From: Ancylostoma caninum
Taxonomy: Eukaryota; Nematoda; Chromadorea; Rhabditida; Ancylostomatidae
Assembly: GCA_037903475.1 (NCBI GenBank)
Contig: JBAJFG010000446.1
Span: forward strand, 1,116,001-1,180,000
Direction: 5' to 3'
Length of the DNA stretch: 64,000 nt
Shown: positions 47,451-60,900 of the stretch, piece after piece
Numbering within the stretch: position 1 is the stretch's first letter
Layout: the number at the start of each line of letters is the position of its first letter
Translations under genes and position numbers: made by a program
The notes under the pieces: model-generated
Seen by the model: the letters and a program-made list of their open reading frames with translations, nothing else
What the model was told of the DNA's origin: nothing
Databases searched by the model: none

Positions 47451-47992
47451 GTATAAAATATCTCCCATTCCAACCCAAGCGTGGTGTACATATGTAGCCG
47501 TTCACTGTTCGGTCGCATGTCCTGGGCTGCGATCCGCGAAACGTTATCCAAGCAAACCAACGACGGATAGCGTGGTTAATTATCCTATAGACTACCTGAT
47601 GTTGGGAGACGTAGAACGGGAAAATTGCTTTGCTAACCTCCTTTCGCTCTGTTACGCGTTTTTTGAGTCCTAGCCCTGGTGAGCTTCAGGCATTGAGATT
47701 CTATTTTGAGAGAAGGCGATGCAACGGTCTGCATCCGTACCTGTGAAAATAGAAGCAGAACATATTTAAGCACTGAAACACATGCATTTTGTTCTCAAAT
47801 CATCTAATGACATAGTGTACTAAGTAAAGTAACACGGTAGAAAGCTAAGACAGCATTCTAGCTTTTTATTATACTAATATTATTCTAATTCCAATTTTAC
47901 AACTTTTCCCAAAAAGAGATCCTTCACAAGCTAGTAAAGCTTTCCCATCTTCCTCACTCTCTTGGCTGCCCCTGCCGGAGCGCAATGTCATG

Positions 47993-48457
47993 CTACGTTT
48001 CTGTTTCTTTCGGGGTGAAAAAAAAATTTCGTTGAATTCGACAAACTGACACCGAGGGTTACCCTCCACATAGTCATTCCTATCATCTGCGTTTCCAATG
48101 AGAGCTTTTAGCAGCCCGCAGAAGCAGCATCCTAATCACCCCAGATGAACAACCACTTTTCACACTTTTCACACTTTGATGAAGCGTTCGAGCTCGCACT
48201 TTCGGATTTTTTTTAGTCCAGGGACATTTGCGAGCAATATCTCTCCTACACTACGAGGATTTCCTTAAGGAGGTTTATTTCATCAGATTGTGAAAAATAG
48301 TTGTTCATCTGGGGTGATTAGGATGCTGCTTCTGCGGGCTGCTGAAAGCTCTCATTGAAACGCAGATGATAGGAATGACTATGAGAAGGGTAACCCTCGG
48401 TGTCAGTTTGTCGAATTCAACGGAATTTTTTTTCACCCCGAAAGAAACAGAAACGTA
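47993..48457. repeat. Inverted duplication (about 160-bp arms, 144-bp loop)
   Basis: 47993-48154 (CTACGTTTCTGTTTCTTTCG ... CCAGATGAACAACC) is repeated inverted at 48299-48457. Only the left arm has a counterpart downstream of gene B (62640-62750), so the right arm is a later inverted copy of the duplicated flank. Confidence 0.85.
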
Positions 48458-48699
48458 CACTTATCAGCCTAGATCGTTTTACCGCATATGGGAATCCCCG
48501 GAAAAATCAGCAGCAAGAGCGTGATTGTGCTGCGATACTTCACCCAATCCGGGAATTCCGCTTTTTTCCCTTTGCAAGTTCACTTGCTATGAGAAGTCCT
48601 TCGGAAAAATGGTTCCATTTCTGGGATAAAATGGGTGTGCTTTGTCGCGAAGCGGTTTAGGATACAACTTAGTGACCAACTCTATCCTCTTAACAAAGC

Positions 48700-50290
48700 A
48701 AAGTTCTTCATCCGTGAACCTGTATGCTGGCGTTTTACTCACTACTGGGCCGCGGCGCACCCATCCTCCATCCGTGGACCCGTATCCTAGTGTTTTCCCT
48801 CCTCTTGGCCACGGCAGACCCATTCTCCATTCGTAGACCCAGTGGCGGGCGCAGAAAGTGGGCGGGGTGTGGGGGTAGAAATGTGGTCTCCGCCGCTTTT
48901 GAGAGCCAGATGGAAAGTAACATTAATTGGAACATTATTGTTATAATAAAGAATTTAAACGAGTTATTCAAAAGTATTAATCCTCTTATATAAATCATGG
49001 TAGTGCAACAAAATTTTCTAGAGCGCAGCCGTAGGGGGAAAAGCACGTGATCGCATGCTTTAGTCGTGAGGCCGTGGTGGAAGTCGAGTGCATTTGGGAT
49101 TTCGCGGTGGGACCAGCGGCTAGCGGTCTCGAGCCCTCCGGGTGAGACAGTGTTTACAACGACTTGACGAAGCATAGCAGCAATGTACGGAGCAGAGTCG
49201 CCCCTCTGATGGGGCTTTGTCAGTAGCTGCACTGGGGCTTGGAACGCTGGACGTCAATCTCTTCGAAAGGATGAGTGAAGGCCGTAGCGATAGGATTAAC
49301 TCGGTTTCCTTAGATAGGATGTGCTCTTTGCGCACCTCTCATTGTTGAGGTCCCATAGGGATGCTTGAGGATCCGTCTGCTTTTAAGAAGGGCATTACAA
49401 TCAAATACACAGGATAAACACGTCATCATAAGCTGTCGTGACATTTTCTGGAACCAGTTGTGCAATTGATCAAACTTTCCAAATATTTCCTAACTTTTTT
49501 CCATTTTTTCAAGATATTACAGAGAGTGCAGATGCACTGATGACGGACTGATGTGCCGGGGACCCGTAGTTCAGAAAAACTTCAGGATGGGTGTCCACTG
49601 ATCGAGAAAGGGTGGTCCAATAGTGGGAAGAACGCCAGGATACAGATCCATGAATGGAGAATGGGTCTTCCCTGGCCCAAAAGTGAGGAAAGCGCCTGGA
49701 TACGGGAGCACATATAGAGAGTGAGTCCTCGTGATTCCCATTAGTGGGAAAACGACAGCTTACGGGTCCACGGATGGAGAATGGGTCCGCCGTGGCCCAA
49801 TAGTGAGGAAAACATCAAGATACACGTCTACCGGTGGAGTAGGGGCACGCTACGCACTCATTTGTGTCTCAGTCAACCACCTCTTCTTCCTCCGTGTATA
49901 TTGAAGCAGAAGCTCATCACTTGGACTATCTCAGCAACGTGAAGCTTGAATCATTTCAGGTGATTATTCGCACGGCACTAGTTACAGTGTGTTGTTCACA
50001 AGTACTAAAACCATGTGAAAGATACTCCCGCGCAGAGTTGAAAGTGGCCGCTCATAACGGGTCCATAGGCATGTATAAAAATAAACTGTTAGAAACGGAC
50101 GAGTGTAGGATTTTTATTTGCTTTGTAAAGCAATTTCAAAAATTTATCCTGGCGCTTCTTTACTATAGGGCAAGAGCAGACCCATTCTCCATCCTTAGAC
50201 CCGTATCCTGACGTTTTCCCCCTGATTGGACCACGGCGGACCCTTCTTCGATCGGTGTGCACCTATCCTGGTGTTTCAGTGTTTTTTTTG
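48700..50290. repeat. About 57-bp satellite units in opposing orientations
   Basis: Units such as CATCCGTGGACCCGTATCCT with GTGTTTTCCCTCCTCTTGGCC occur forward at 48700-48845 and 50165-50290, and inverted at about 49560-49855 (GGATGGAGAATGGGTCC). They share the backbone of the 59-bp family (GGACCCG..TCC..GGCGTTT.CCC, then TTGG.CGCCGGCGCACCC). The inverted layout suggests remnants of the arms of a foldback or MULE-like element. Confidence 0.75.
49050..49160 (+). repeat. Possible tRNA-derived SINE head
   Basis: GTGAGGCCGTGGTGGAAGTCG resembles an A box, and GCGGTCTCGAGCCCTCC about 60 bp on resembles a B box. No clover leaf was established. Tentative. Confidence 0.25.
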
Positions 50291-50577
50291 GACAATGGAG
50301 CCCTGACAAATCTGTCCGTCATCAGTGCACTCGCACTGTCGTCACATTGCCTTTGAAAATTGCCGTATGATTATCACCACCTGCAACTGCAGGATCTCTT
50401 ATTTTGGAAGAAAAAAATCGCCAAACATGACGGTAAACAGTATCTTTTCACTGTCGCGTTCGGAACAGGCCATAAAAAACGGAGTTCTCCTTGTTCTTCG
50501 CCTCGCAATTCCCCGAGTTCTGCGTGACCATAGTCAGGAACCTGCTTATACGAAAGGTAGTGGTTCCTACTGTACTT

Positions 50578-51205
50578 CAGAATGATCCATATTTTATCGA
50601 ATAATCGAATTTATTCTATTTTTAATTTTTTCCAAAGATCGAATTTCGAATTCATTCGATTTTCACTCTTTTCGAATGACCGAATTTCTATTCGAATTTC
50701 CACTTCTTTCGAACATTCGATTTTCGAATCCATTCGATTTTGTCTTCTTACCGAATTTTCAAATTTATTCGGTTTTCCACCCCTGAATAACTGAATGAAA
50801 TTCGGATTCCGGCTCCGAATTTAATAGATTATTCGAGCAATTTGACTACTTCGGAAATGGTGTACCTTGCAAAGACTCAAACATTTTGACTTGTGGCTAA
50901 TGTGACTTTACTACCAGAGACGTTCTGAACGTGAGACCGACTTCTCTCTCTCCACTCTAAGTATTCAAAAAAAGCAAAGCCTGAAAAAAATCGAAAACAA
51001 TGCAGATCATTGGTTCATTGCGGACTTCTCAATATTATTAACAAAGTCAACTAGCTAGGAAAGAAGAACTTTCATAATCTCTTCGAATATTCGAAGTTAT
51101 TCGATTATTCGAGACAAAATCAAATCGAATTTCGAATAAATTCGAAAACGCACTTCCTTTAATGGCATGGTTTCGAATAAATTTCGAATTATTCGAATTC
51201 GAATT
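50578..51205. repeat. TTCGAAT-rich repeats (hAT-like ends)
   Basis: Dozens of ATTCGAAT/TCGAATTT words fill 50578-50830 and 51080-51205. The block's edge at about 50770-50788 reads, on the minus strand, CAGGGGTGGAAAACCGAATA, which looks like a hAT terminal repeat (compare CAGGGGTGTGCG at 53003). The partner end and target duplication were not identified. Confidence 0.5.
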
Positions 51206-51476
51206 CTCGTGTGGCACAGTGGTAAGAGGCTCGCTTACGCAAACGGTCGACGGTTCGATCCCAGGCCAACCAAGCCTTCCATCCCTCCGGGGTCGGTAAA
51301 TTGGTACCAGAGGAGCCTGGAGGATGAAGCACTGACTTGGTTCATCAGATGCTGCGCGCAAGTCACTGTATAGGGCACATACGCATTCAACGCCTCTATG
51401 CTCAAATGAAGTCGAATGCGTGGCACATCTCACGTAACGGGATTTATTAACGCCGACCAGTTTATCCTTTATCCTT
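51206..51476 (+). mobile_element. tRNA-derived SINE
   Basis: A tRNA-like head with an RNA polymerase III A box (TGGCACAGTGGTAAGAGG, 51212-51229) and B box (GGTTCGATCCC, 51252-51262), followed by about 180 bp of unrelated body, ending in a TTTATCCTTTATCCTT tail (51461-51476). Head, body and simple tail are the hallmarks of a SINE. The head is too diverged for a functional tRNA. It lies between the two PLA2-like genes. Confidence 0.7.
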
Positions 51477-51997
51477 ACAGAGCTTCACGTAATTATCGTC
51501 CCACCATAAAAAAGGTCATGGAAAAGGTGTAAGAGCACATTTGCGGACGCCTTCCTCAGGAACTGTTGACTATCTTATAGCGATACAATAAACATTGGTG
51601 TCACTCGATGTCTTCTCCTTTGGCGTCAACGTTGAGTGTCTTTAAATTAAAGAGAATTTCTCCGGCATCATCATTCAACGGCTTAACGATTACCAAGCGA
51701 ATGGGGTAGTGGAAAAGCTAATCTTGTAAATTTCTTTGAAAAAATCGTAACCTTTTTCGATTTTGTGACTTGTAAAAAGCACGCAAAGGAGCAAACAACA
51801 TTTTTTATTCTCGCTGAGCCTGTTTCAACTGAAAGTTATTCGCTGAAAATATACGTCAAAATACATATCTCGTCAAAAATCCTGCTAAACAAAAGTGATT
51901 GTAAAAATTACATTTTCTTGCTTACTTTCATGCGAATGTTATAAGACCTCCATCTCAGGTAATAGGTGAGGGTGCTTTATTCTGGTTTCGTTCTGCG

Positions 51998-54900
51998 ATG
52001 CGGTTGGTCCTGTATCAACGTCTATCCTTGGTAAACAATCAGGGGCTACTGGAGTGTTTCAAACCAATACTAGTAAAGAAGTAAAATGTTCCTTATAAAG
52101 AAATATTCAGCTCCATCTGTTCATCATCCATCTTTCAACAAAAGTTCTCAACGCTGCCAACATTGTAATAGATGGTTGGACTTGTGGATTCAGTGATAGT
52201 CAAGCGGAGACATCGTATGATCTTTTGGTTGGAGGCTGTGAGAAGCACATGCGTGAGTGGTGAAATCTCACTTTACTTCTAAGATTAACTGAATTAATGA
52301 AAACATGGCTCCACACTGGCTTCCTTGGTTTGCACACAGTAAGAGTATCCCTAGATTTTGCTGGTGAGGCGCGATCACGACGACAGCCAAAGGTCGCCAC
52401 ATGAATAAGGCGAATGAGAGGATCACAGACGGAAGAGAGATGATAATCAATGTGGCGTGGCGGTCGATTGACATCTATTCTACTATCGCTATCGACGATC
52501 AAAGAGCTCCGTTTGGGAGCGATCCAAGGCGATGTAACGGGGCAATCAATACCCATCATTTCCATCATCACTGTCTCTTATATGGGGGAGTGTGCCAGGA
52601 ACGACGATAGCTGGCAATAGTTGGCTGTTATGAACCTGTGTGTCAATATCCCATGCAATTGTGGCCCACCCATAATAGATAAAGAGATTCGCAAACGCTT
52701 ACAGTTGCATATGAGCTAATTATTTTCCACTGCTGAAGGTGGTACGAGCTCTTTGAACAAATTTTAGTCCGGGCGAAAGCATAATTTCCTACTTTCAAAG
52801 CTTAATTTTCATTGAACTATGAGAATGAATCACTACAAGTTATTATATTTCTGCTCCAAACCCCGCAAAACCTCATATAGTCATTTTCTGAATCAAATAA
52901 AGTCTTCGTCCTTTGTGCAGGTTAAGCTAGCATGCGTATCGTGCGAGATGGGCGTGGCAACCTTTACATGGGATGCGCGGTGCAGCTGGCAGCTGTCACG
53001 ACCAGGGGTGTGCGTAATTACGATTTACGGTTTACGAATTACGATTTACGGTCATTTTTTGCGATTTTCTTACGATTTACGATTTACGAAAAAGTGGCCC
53101 AAATTTCGTAACAGAATCGTAAATAACTACAAGAAAGGAATCTTGCCATAGCTCTTGTGGTCCGTGTACAAATATGCCCCATTTGTTTACGTCTGCATTC
53201 CACAGCGATGTTAAGAGCGGATTCTCTCAATTATACCAGTAACTTAAATCATTTGTAAACGTGGTCTCGTCCCGGACTAGCTTCCAAGTTCTCTGTTGAA
53301 AAGATTTGCTAGAACCATGAGGATGACATGAAAGGCCACAAGAATTTCGAGTATCGTCCTTTCAGATCTTTTTCCGGAGAGTGATAAGCTCTTGCAAGAA
53401 GATCGCGCTGCCCACCGATTCCCCGTCGTTTATCAATAAGTTTCACATTATTTCCGGTACTAACTGTGGCATTCTGCAGTGCGGGGTTTTTTTTTCCTTA
53501 GTGACGGAGCTCATACGAACCTACTGATAGTGCCAACTGAACTACATAATTGATAAATGATCCCTTTTGGTATTCGCATCACATTCAACTTGATTTTAGA
53601 AGTGGCACTGAATACTCATATGCTCAATGCGATTTTAGAAGTGGCATTGAATGCTCATATGCTGAATGCCTTGCAGTGTCATCTGATAAATCGCATAAGC
53701 GTTTCGTCTTATTAGACCTCTCTGGAACCAGTCTCCCGACTTATTTGGAATGTTTGGTCGTTCTGAGAACAGAACCATCTATTGTGTTCATTTTAAAAGC
53801 ACTGGTCAGAATAAAAAGAATTCTCTCAACCTCTATGAATAATATTTAGCTCAGAACTGGATTGCCCTCGAAAACAACAAAAGAAAAGTTGTTCCCTCTT
53901 CACAATACCATCAATCTCAGGAGAAGATAAGGAATTGGCTGAGGAGTAGTTTCGCAGCGATAACTCTAAACGCTCTAAGGATGATTTTGCTTCAAACAAT
54001 CAAGATTTTTTGGATCCTACCAGTGGTTTCCAGTTTCTTTAGTTACGATTTACGGTTTACGATTTACGGCGCTTTTGGGAAGTTTACGATTTACGATTTA
54101 CGAAAATCAAATTTTTTATTACGCAAATCCCTGGTCACGACCTATCGTTCTTCATGACCGCCACCCCTTATATCGCTGCTTCACTTTGATTCATTTTGAA
54201 CTGGCGAAGTCTGCTGTAGGAGGCGTAGATAGTTATTTACCAAATTCTTGTCTGACCCAAGACGGAATTCTGGTCGATCGTAGTAGTACTTCCTTCATCG
54301 CAAACATCTTACTTCCACTTTCTTAAAGGTGTAGGTTTATTTTTCATTTTAACTGATTATTTGCTAATAGCTCCAATTAGTTGCTTCGTTTTGCTTTGTG
54401 TCGGCGCTTTTGTTTAAACGGATTACTGCGGTGTTTCACTACTTTTCAGATCGATGACTTCAAAGTGGTGGTGTTCTTCTATCTTCGAGCACTCTTTAAA
54501 AACAACCTCACTTTTCCGCTTTTCTCAATTCGATCCAGCCCTAGAAAAAGGGCCAGATATGTACCTGGACTCCATTTCGGCCGCATTATTACAATTATAA
54601 TGATGCTATGGTTTCCTTGTTGCGTTCTAATTTATCATGTAAATGTTCTGATGATTGAGTATAGGTTGATTCTTACAGGGATTCGTTGTAGTGTATTCAA
54701 CCACCAACAAGCGTTTCATGGCATAAACACGATGTCTCTATTTCTCACTTTTAATATTTAACTGACTTGTGAATCATCGGCAAGTAAGATTGCAGCTTTC
54801 GCAGAGATCATCCCCGGAAGTCACTGGGGATTTCTCGTGCACAGTTTGGAGTATAAACAGTGCGACCGACTCAAAACAGTCCACAAAGTCCCATTTTTCG

Positions 54901-57900
54901 CTAAATCAATGTATGCATGTGATTTCGCCTGAGTACGTAAATTTGCGACGTTTAGCATGGCACGACGACACGACGGTTTCGCTACCCGTCGCGTCTGCGT
55001 GTTGTGGCCGCCACCGCGACTCTACGCGTCGCCAAAGAGTATCAACACCAGGGTGGTCCTTCGCCAAATTATTCCCAAAAGGATTGTAAGTGCCCTACTC
55101 TTTGGAATACCTCTAGAACTCGCATGAGACCTTCAAAATATGGAATTCTTCGACTAAGCAACTCCAGATCTATTGTATACAGAGAATTCTAGGATGGTCA
55201 CGCGTCCGCCTCGATTGGCTTAAAATGAGGCTGGGTATTAAATGTCCGTAAGCGGTGATTATGTTCGGGAATTTCGAAACCATTTAGCATCTGCGCCCTG
55301 GAAAAGCAGCTCACTTTATTAATTGTTCGAATAGGACATCTGAATTAACAGTTGATTGCGACCTTTTTAGCATATGTAAATCTTTGTTGTGCACGACATA
55401 AAGATTGTTACAAGCAACAGACAGGACATAGGCCCTGCGATGTTCAGCTGTGTTTGTGCTTAGAAGTGAGGGAATGATTTTTTCGTTTGTTTTCTTTTCT
55501 ATCTTTATCAACGTGCGAAAGTAATTTAGTCAGAGTAGCTAGGTAGCGCATTTTCCATCACCGTTGCAGTTGACAATCGTATCAGCATATCTTAGACGTT
55601 GTAATAAGAACAATTGTCCGTTCTCACCTAATTTATCATTGCTATTTTCAGCTGAGTTCAGGAACCCCATTGGGTTGCTGTGAAATGAACCGCTTGCATT
55701 GAGAATTTGTTTACTAAGATAAATGCTCTATACGTTTTGAATGTTATCAATCTATCACGAAACTTCCAACTTGTACTGTTCTTACTAGAACTGTTTTCGA
55801 CCAAGATAGTTAACTTATGCTTTGTCCGTCCCAATGGCCTCATTTCGGCGAAGTCTCCTTCATCAAAGCCTGAAGTAGTCCATAGAACACAAGGCCTATC
55901 CTCTCAAACGCCTCGTCCTTATACAGAAGTCATTCAATCAGTTAGCAAACCAAAAGCAACAACGGAACACAAACTGCTCAGTGCTCACCACAACTGTTGC
56001 CGCGACAGAGACCCCAATGGGGCGACTGTACTCCTGTTGGTGTTTATGTATGCAGTATCTTAACAATCCGTCCATATCAAAATCTGAGAGGATTCTGATA
56101 CCAGGCTAGCCCTTTTGTGATTGCGATGCATCCATCCTTGCTATTCATTTTTGGACGATTGGCGGCTTCTAACGACAAATCCCTTCCCTTTGTCGCTTGT
56201 CGAGATTTTTTTATCTCTAAGGTGTTAGATATGAATTTTTATGTTTGATTTTTATGTTGAACTTTGATTCCCGATGTTTATGTTTGTCTGTGTGATGTAT
56301 TTTGACCCAGCATCCCCTCTATATAATAAACGGTTATATATAAAAGGGTCATCCGAGATGGTTTAGTTCATTGTGTCCGTCAAAAAACTCTACCTATCGG
56401 CACGGCCTACGCAACAAAATCCATTCGGGAGAAGCGCAAAGACAAATGGCTGGATTGTCTTGATGTACAGATATATTTGGTTCATGGGAAATACAAGACC
56501 CAGATGAAGAGATCTATTATAGGGAACATGCATCGCACAGCTACAAGGGTAACATCGGATACATACGAACGAAGATGGTCTGTAGACTTGGTCCACCAAA
56601 TTGAAATGTTGAATGGGTATCTCACTGAGCAAAGCTTTCCAAACTTGGCAAGTCCCCGCGGCGCTTAAGAAACGACTCGGTACGGGTGAAATCCTACGTG
56701 GAGAGTGCAGAGGTGTTTTTGACAATTCTTCCACCTTGCTTGTTGGTGTCAGCACTTTATAACTTCCTGACATGTTAAAACGGCCCCGTATGATGTCGAA
56801 AGTACGTGGAACGCATGCGTTCAAGCGGTGCGATACCGAGTGCGCGGTGAAAACTGATGAGATTCCATTCCATCTTCCCTTCGTTTCAAATAAAATGAGT
56901 AACGCGGTACGAAGAAGAGTATGTAAGAAGATCTGCAAGTTGTGGTCAGGGTTGTGGGCATACCACTAAAAAAGCTGAAACGACAGCTAGTTCGCGATCA
57001 TGCGAATGACCGCCTGTGCACAACACCCAGACGCGTTATTCGTCCAGCAGAAATGGTGATTATATTACGTTGGGAGTAATTTATGTCATCACTTACCAGT
57101 TATGTGGAGATGGGTAGTTGGGAGAAAAAGGGCAACCACTTTGCACACGGATGAGAGGACATCTAGATGGGCACAACAGATCAAGACCTACCACACTGGG
57201 AGCGCATCCCAGACTACGCGACAAAAACTCTGTCATCTGTCATGAAGTTGGAGTGATGATCTTCTCATCAGAGCCCGATGTCATAGCGCGTAAAACATTG
57301 GAAGCGGGTTGGATTGCCGCCAGATGTCCAAAAATGAATGGGAAGTATGAGTGTAATGCAATTACGAAAGTGCTAACCTTGTATCAGAATCTTTGCAGAT
57401 TTTGACATAGGTGGATTGTTAAGATACTGCACATACATATAAAGAACAGTAGGAATATGGCCTCCATATTAGCGGTCTGTGTTGCGGCAAATCGGCGACA
57501 GTTGAGGTGAGCATTGACCAGCCTGTGTTCCTTAATTGTTTTTGGTTTGCTCACGGATTGAATGAATTCTGTATAAGGACGAAGCGTTTGAGAATATTGG
57601 CTTTTTGTACTATGGACAACTTCAGGCTCTGATGACGAGTTCGTCGCAACGTAGGTCTGAGACGAATAAAGCATATGTTAGCTATCTTGGTCAATAACAG
57701 CTCTAGTAAGAACAATACAAGTTGGAATTCATGATTTCAAGATTGAAAGGCAGTCGAACATGAAATAGCATGAAAGTGTTCTGCAAAAAATATACAAAAA
57801 AAAGCGATGATCCGATATTTTATTCGATAACGTCGGTAAGCAATTCGTCACCCTTAAAGGTGCGATTTCAAACGGTGCTTGAGGAAAAAGTAGCACAATG

Positions 57901-60900
57901 TTTTCTATGAATTTTTGTTATACATTTTTGGTACAAAGTTGTGTGAGAAAAGGTTTCATATAAAATTTATAGGATTTGATTGACGAGAAGGATGGATGTG
58001 ACCATAAAATATATAAAAGTTGCACTTATGGACACAGATTTGGTTCGAAGTACTATAGTAGTATGGAAGGTTAGCCGTTTCATTTTCATTCATTACAACT
58101 AAATAGATTTTTGGGCATAGTTTCCCTCTTCTTTGGTGTTTGTCTCGTTCGTTGGCGGGATCCGCTTTCCTGATCTTTTGACACCGTTTTGCTCTATCGT
58201 GGGCCTGGTCTGGGCAGGCGCCCACATGGTTTTGATAGTCTTGCAGTACGTTTAGCCACCGCTGCTTCGGTCACCCCTTTGGCCACTTTCCCGGTTTTTC
58301 ACGACTAAGGTCCATTTTCCAGACTTAGTAACTCTATAATTTTTAAAGATAGATAAAGTTCAAAATGATTATGAAGAGCAAGATCTGCGCTGCCTGGTTT
58401 CTAAGAAGACTTCTCCAATTACCCTTTCTTCATGGTTTCCACGGAAGACATTGTGCGATAAGAGAAAACACGGTTCTTGTGCTCCACCATTTCTTAGACT
58501 ATTTTTTTTTGCCTTTTTCTAAGAGAGAAGCCGGATTTGGTGTTACTTCCGCATTTGAGGAGCCGTGTTGTAGGCATACGAAACCTGTGGCAGAAAAACA
58601 ACTTCCAGAAAGATACGAGCTTCCAACCTTGACTAGGTGATAGTCATGAAACTTCTCAGAAACAGAGGTGTGGTTCAGCAGGTGGGGCAAGAATTTCGAA
58701 ACGGCGTCTAGAACTATTAGCAAGTAGGTGAGATGCAACTAAATTAGTGATCGCTCTATCTTCTTGGCAGCTAAACATGGCGGAAAAAACATGCGAGTTT
58801 GAATTTGAACAAGATCATTGTCGGTCAATGCTTAATTCGCGACACCCTTTTCTTCAATTTTTTTAACAAAAATTGGTGGAAATTTTCCGAAACAGTGAGA
58901 CACTTTCTGTAATGAAGGAACATTGCTCAATAAAATAGAGTTTTGTCTCATTTGTATCGCTGAAGGATATCTGGATATTTTCGACAAAACTCGACATCTC
59001 AGGAAAAGGTAACTTTTTCTGATAGATGAAGTGCCGCTCGGTAACCAATCAAAAGTGGGGAACGTTGGGCCTAGAATGCGATGAGGCCTGCCTTCCGTGG
59101 ACATTTCCGCACTGACTCTTTGTGCAATTCATTGATGACTAGCCTAAGTGCTTGTATGTTCGAAGAGGTGATAATCCGAAGAGGCCTATGGTATCCCTGG
59201 TGTTGTTGGCGATGTCCGCTCAACTTTAGTTCGAGCTTCCCCCATCACTTTTCATTTTTCTGTCCCCCAACAGCCGAATTTCTTTTTTTTTTCTAACGGC
59301 CACTGTCTCCTTATCATCACTGATGCAAGATCTACTTAGCTTTTTGCTTCGGATTCAGGGACCTCTTGCATCCAGTCTCTTAGGCGTCGACCCTTACTAA
59401 TTGCTTTGTCGTACTACCAAGTAGCAAATAGAATAGTACTAAAGGTTTGAAGGAACCGTTAAAAAAGTTTCAGATCATCTACACTCTCAATCACTTCCAT
59501 TACCTCAATATCAGTAAAATTCTTATTCATTCAGTATTTAAAAAAAACTCCCGAAAAAAAAGGTGATCTGAACACATCCATCTTCAGATACAAAATTTGA
59601 AAAAGTCTATCCCAAAGAGATTCAAACGGACGCCGTCAATCAAGTTTATAGAAGATGTAGACTAACTGCGTGTAAGTCAAGGTTCATGAGCGTGCTAAAA
59701 CATTTTCTTTACTCACTTTTTGAATTGCAGACGCGACTAAAGCATGCTCAGCGAACTATAATGCCTGCTTGATGACTAGAAACGCAGACGACTGCACTAG
59801 AGAGATGAAGGAATGTTCTACTGGTTGTGTGGCAATCAATGCTACTACGCACTGCGACTTTGCATTGAACTCGTTCATCGAAAAATTAGGTGCATCGTTT
59901 TAAACAAAAAAAAAGAAAAAGCATTCAAATCAAGTCGATACTTGACGTGTAGTTTTTTTGAGTTATGGAACGTTGTACTTGGAAAGAGCGGTGTGGCCGA
60001 GCTCTATGATTGGCCAGTTGGGTGAGTTGGCCTATCGCAGACTTCGGCAGCTACACCCTAAGAGTAGCCCCACTTTGGTTCCTCTGAAAAAGTTGGGGGG
60101 TAATGGATGGAAGTGAGTGTGAAAGATAATATTTTTTACACAAGATAAATCAATAAATTTGAAAGGAATAGGAGCAATTTGTGAGATTTGCATGCAGCAT
60201 CCACGGAATATCACCTGGGAGCAAGGATGGTGATGGTATTGATTGATCGCTTGGGCCACTCACCTCAGAATCACAAAAACAACTTTTTGACAAGCATTTG
60301 GCGAACATGTTTCTGTTCGCATCTGAGGCTTGCTCTCCCCAAAGCTTGTTGAGAACTTGTTTTCCCTTTTTCTTGTCAACAAGTTGTCGCCAGTATAAAC
60401 CTTTGGCGTCCGCGTAAACTTGTCCATAACTTGTTTTCGCCCTTTTTTCGCACAGTCTGTCAGCCGTACAAAATTGCCGAAAGTCGTTAAGGCTACCTTG
60501 AGTACCTTGACTGTCCTTCAGTTGGTAGAAAACACTTTTATAAAATTGTATCACTGTAAGCATTGCTGAAACGTTGTCGACAATTTTTCGGGCCAAAAGC
60601 TTGCTGACAAGTTGTTTTGTGGGAAACTTGCCGACAGCATGCTTTGGCTCTTCCTTGTCGACAGGATGTCGGGAGAAAAGGTTGCCGACAAGTTGTTTTT
60701 GGATGTCATGATGACGCCAAACTTTCCGACAACGATTTGTTAGTAAAAAATTGTTTGCAGATTGTCTTGGGTTAAAGGTGAGCCGAAAACTTGTTCTTGG
60801 AGTTCTGACTATCCATAAGTGGCTATGGTCCGTTTCAAAATTGTCGCTTATTGAGTATTTGTGTCCACTGTCTTCTTTTCTTGACAGCCTCTCCAAATAC

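Larger units (their letters stand above)
55700..57740 (+). mobile_element. Penelope-like retroelement remnant with inverted flanks
   Basis: The central region (about 56800-57405, plus strand) reads FVSNKMSNAVRRRVCKK, then KLKRQLVRDHANDRLCTTP, GVIYVIT, GEKGQPLCTRMRGHLDG, LGAHPRLRD and KTLEAGWIAARCPKMN. This is the GIY-YIG endonuclease end of Penelope-like elements; the YIG Tyr position is a stop codon. It is flanked by inverted repeats, 55700-56070 and 57400-57740, whose arms both encode KPEVVH..., (Q)TPRPYTE(V/F)IQSVSKPK. Inverted or partial terminal repeats are known for Penelope elements. It sits in gene B intron 3 and is inactive. Confidence 0.72.

Noticed and set aside
51212..51262. Functional tRNA gene
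   Set aside because: A and B boxes are present, but acceptor and anticodon stems do not pair, and a SINE body and tail follow.
51047..51433. 128-residue minus-strand frame across the SINE
   Set aside because: Lies on the complement of a tRNA-derived SINE and includes the B box region. No independent evidence.
56390..56938. 182-residue minus-strand frame
   Set aside because: Opposite the Penelope remnant's coding strand, with no signal or domain. The plus strand carries recognisable degenerate coding.
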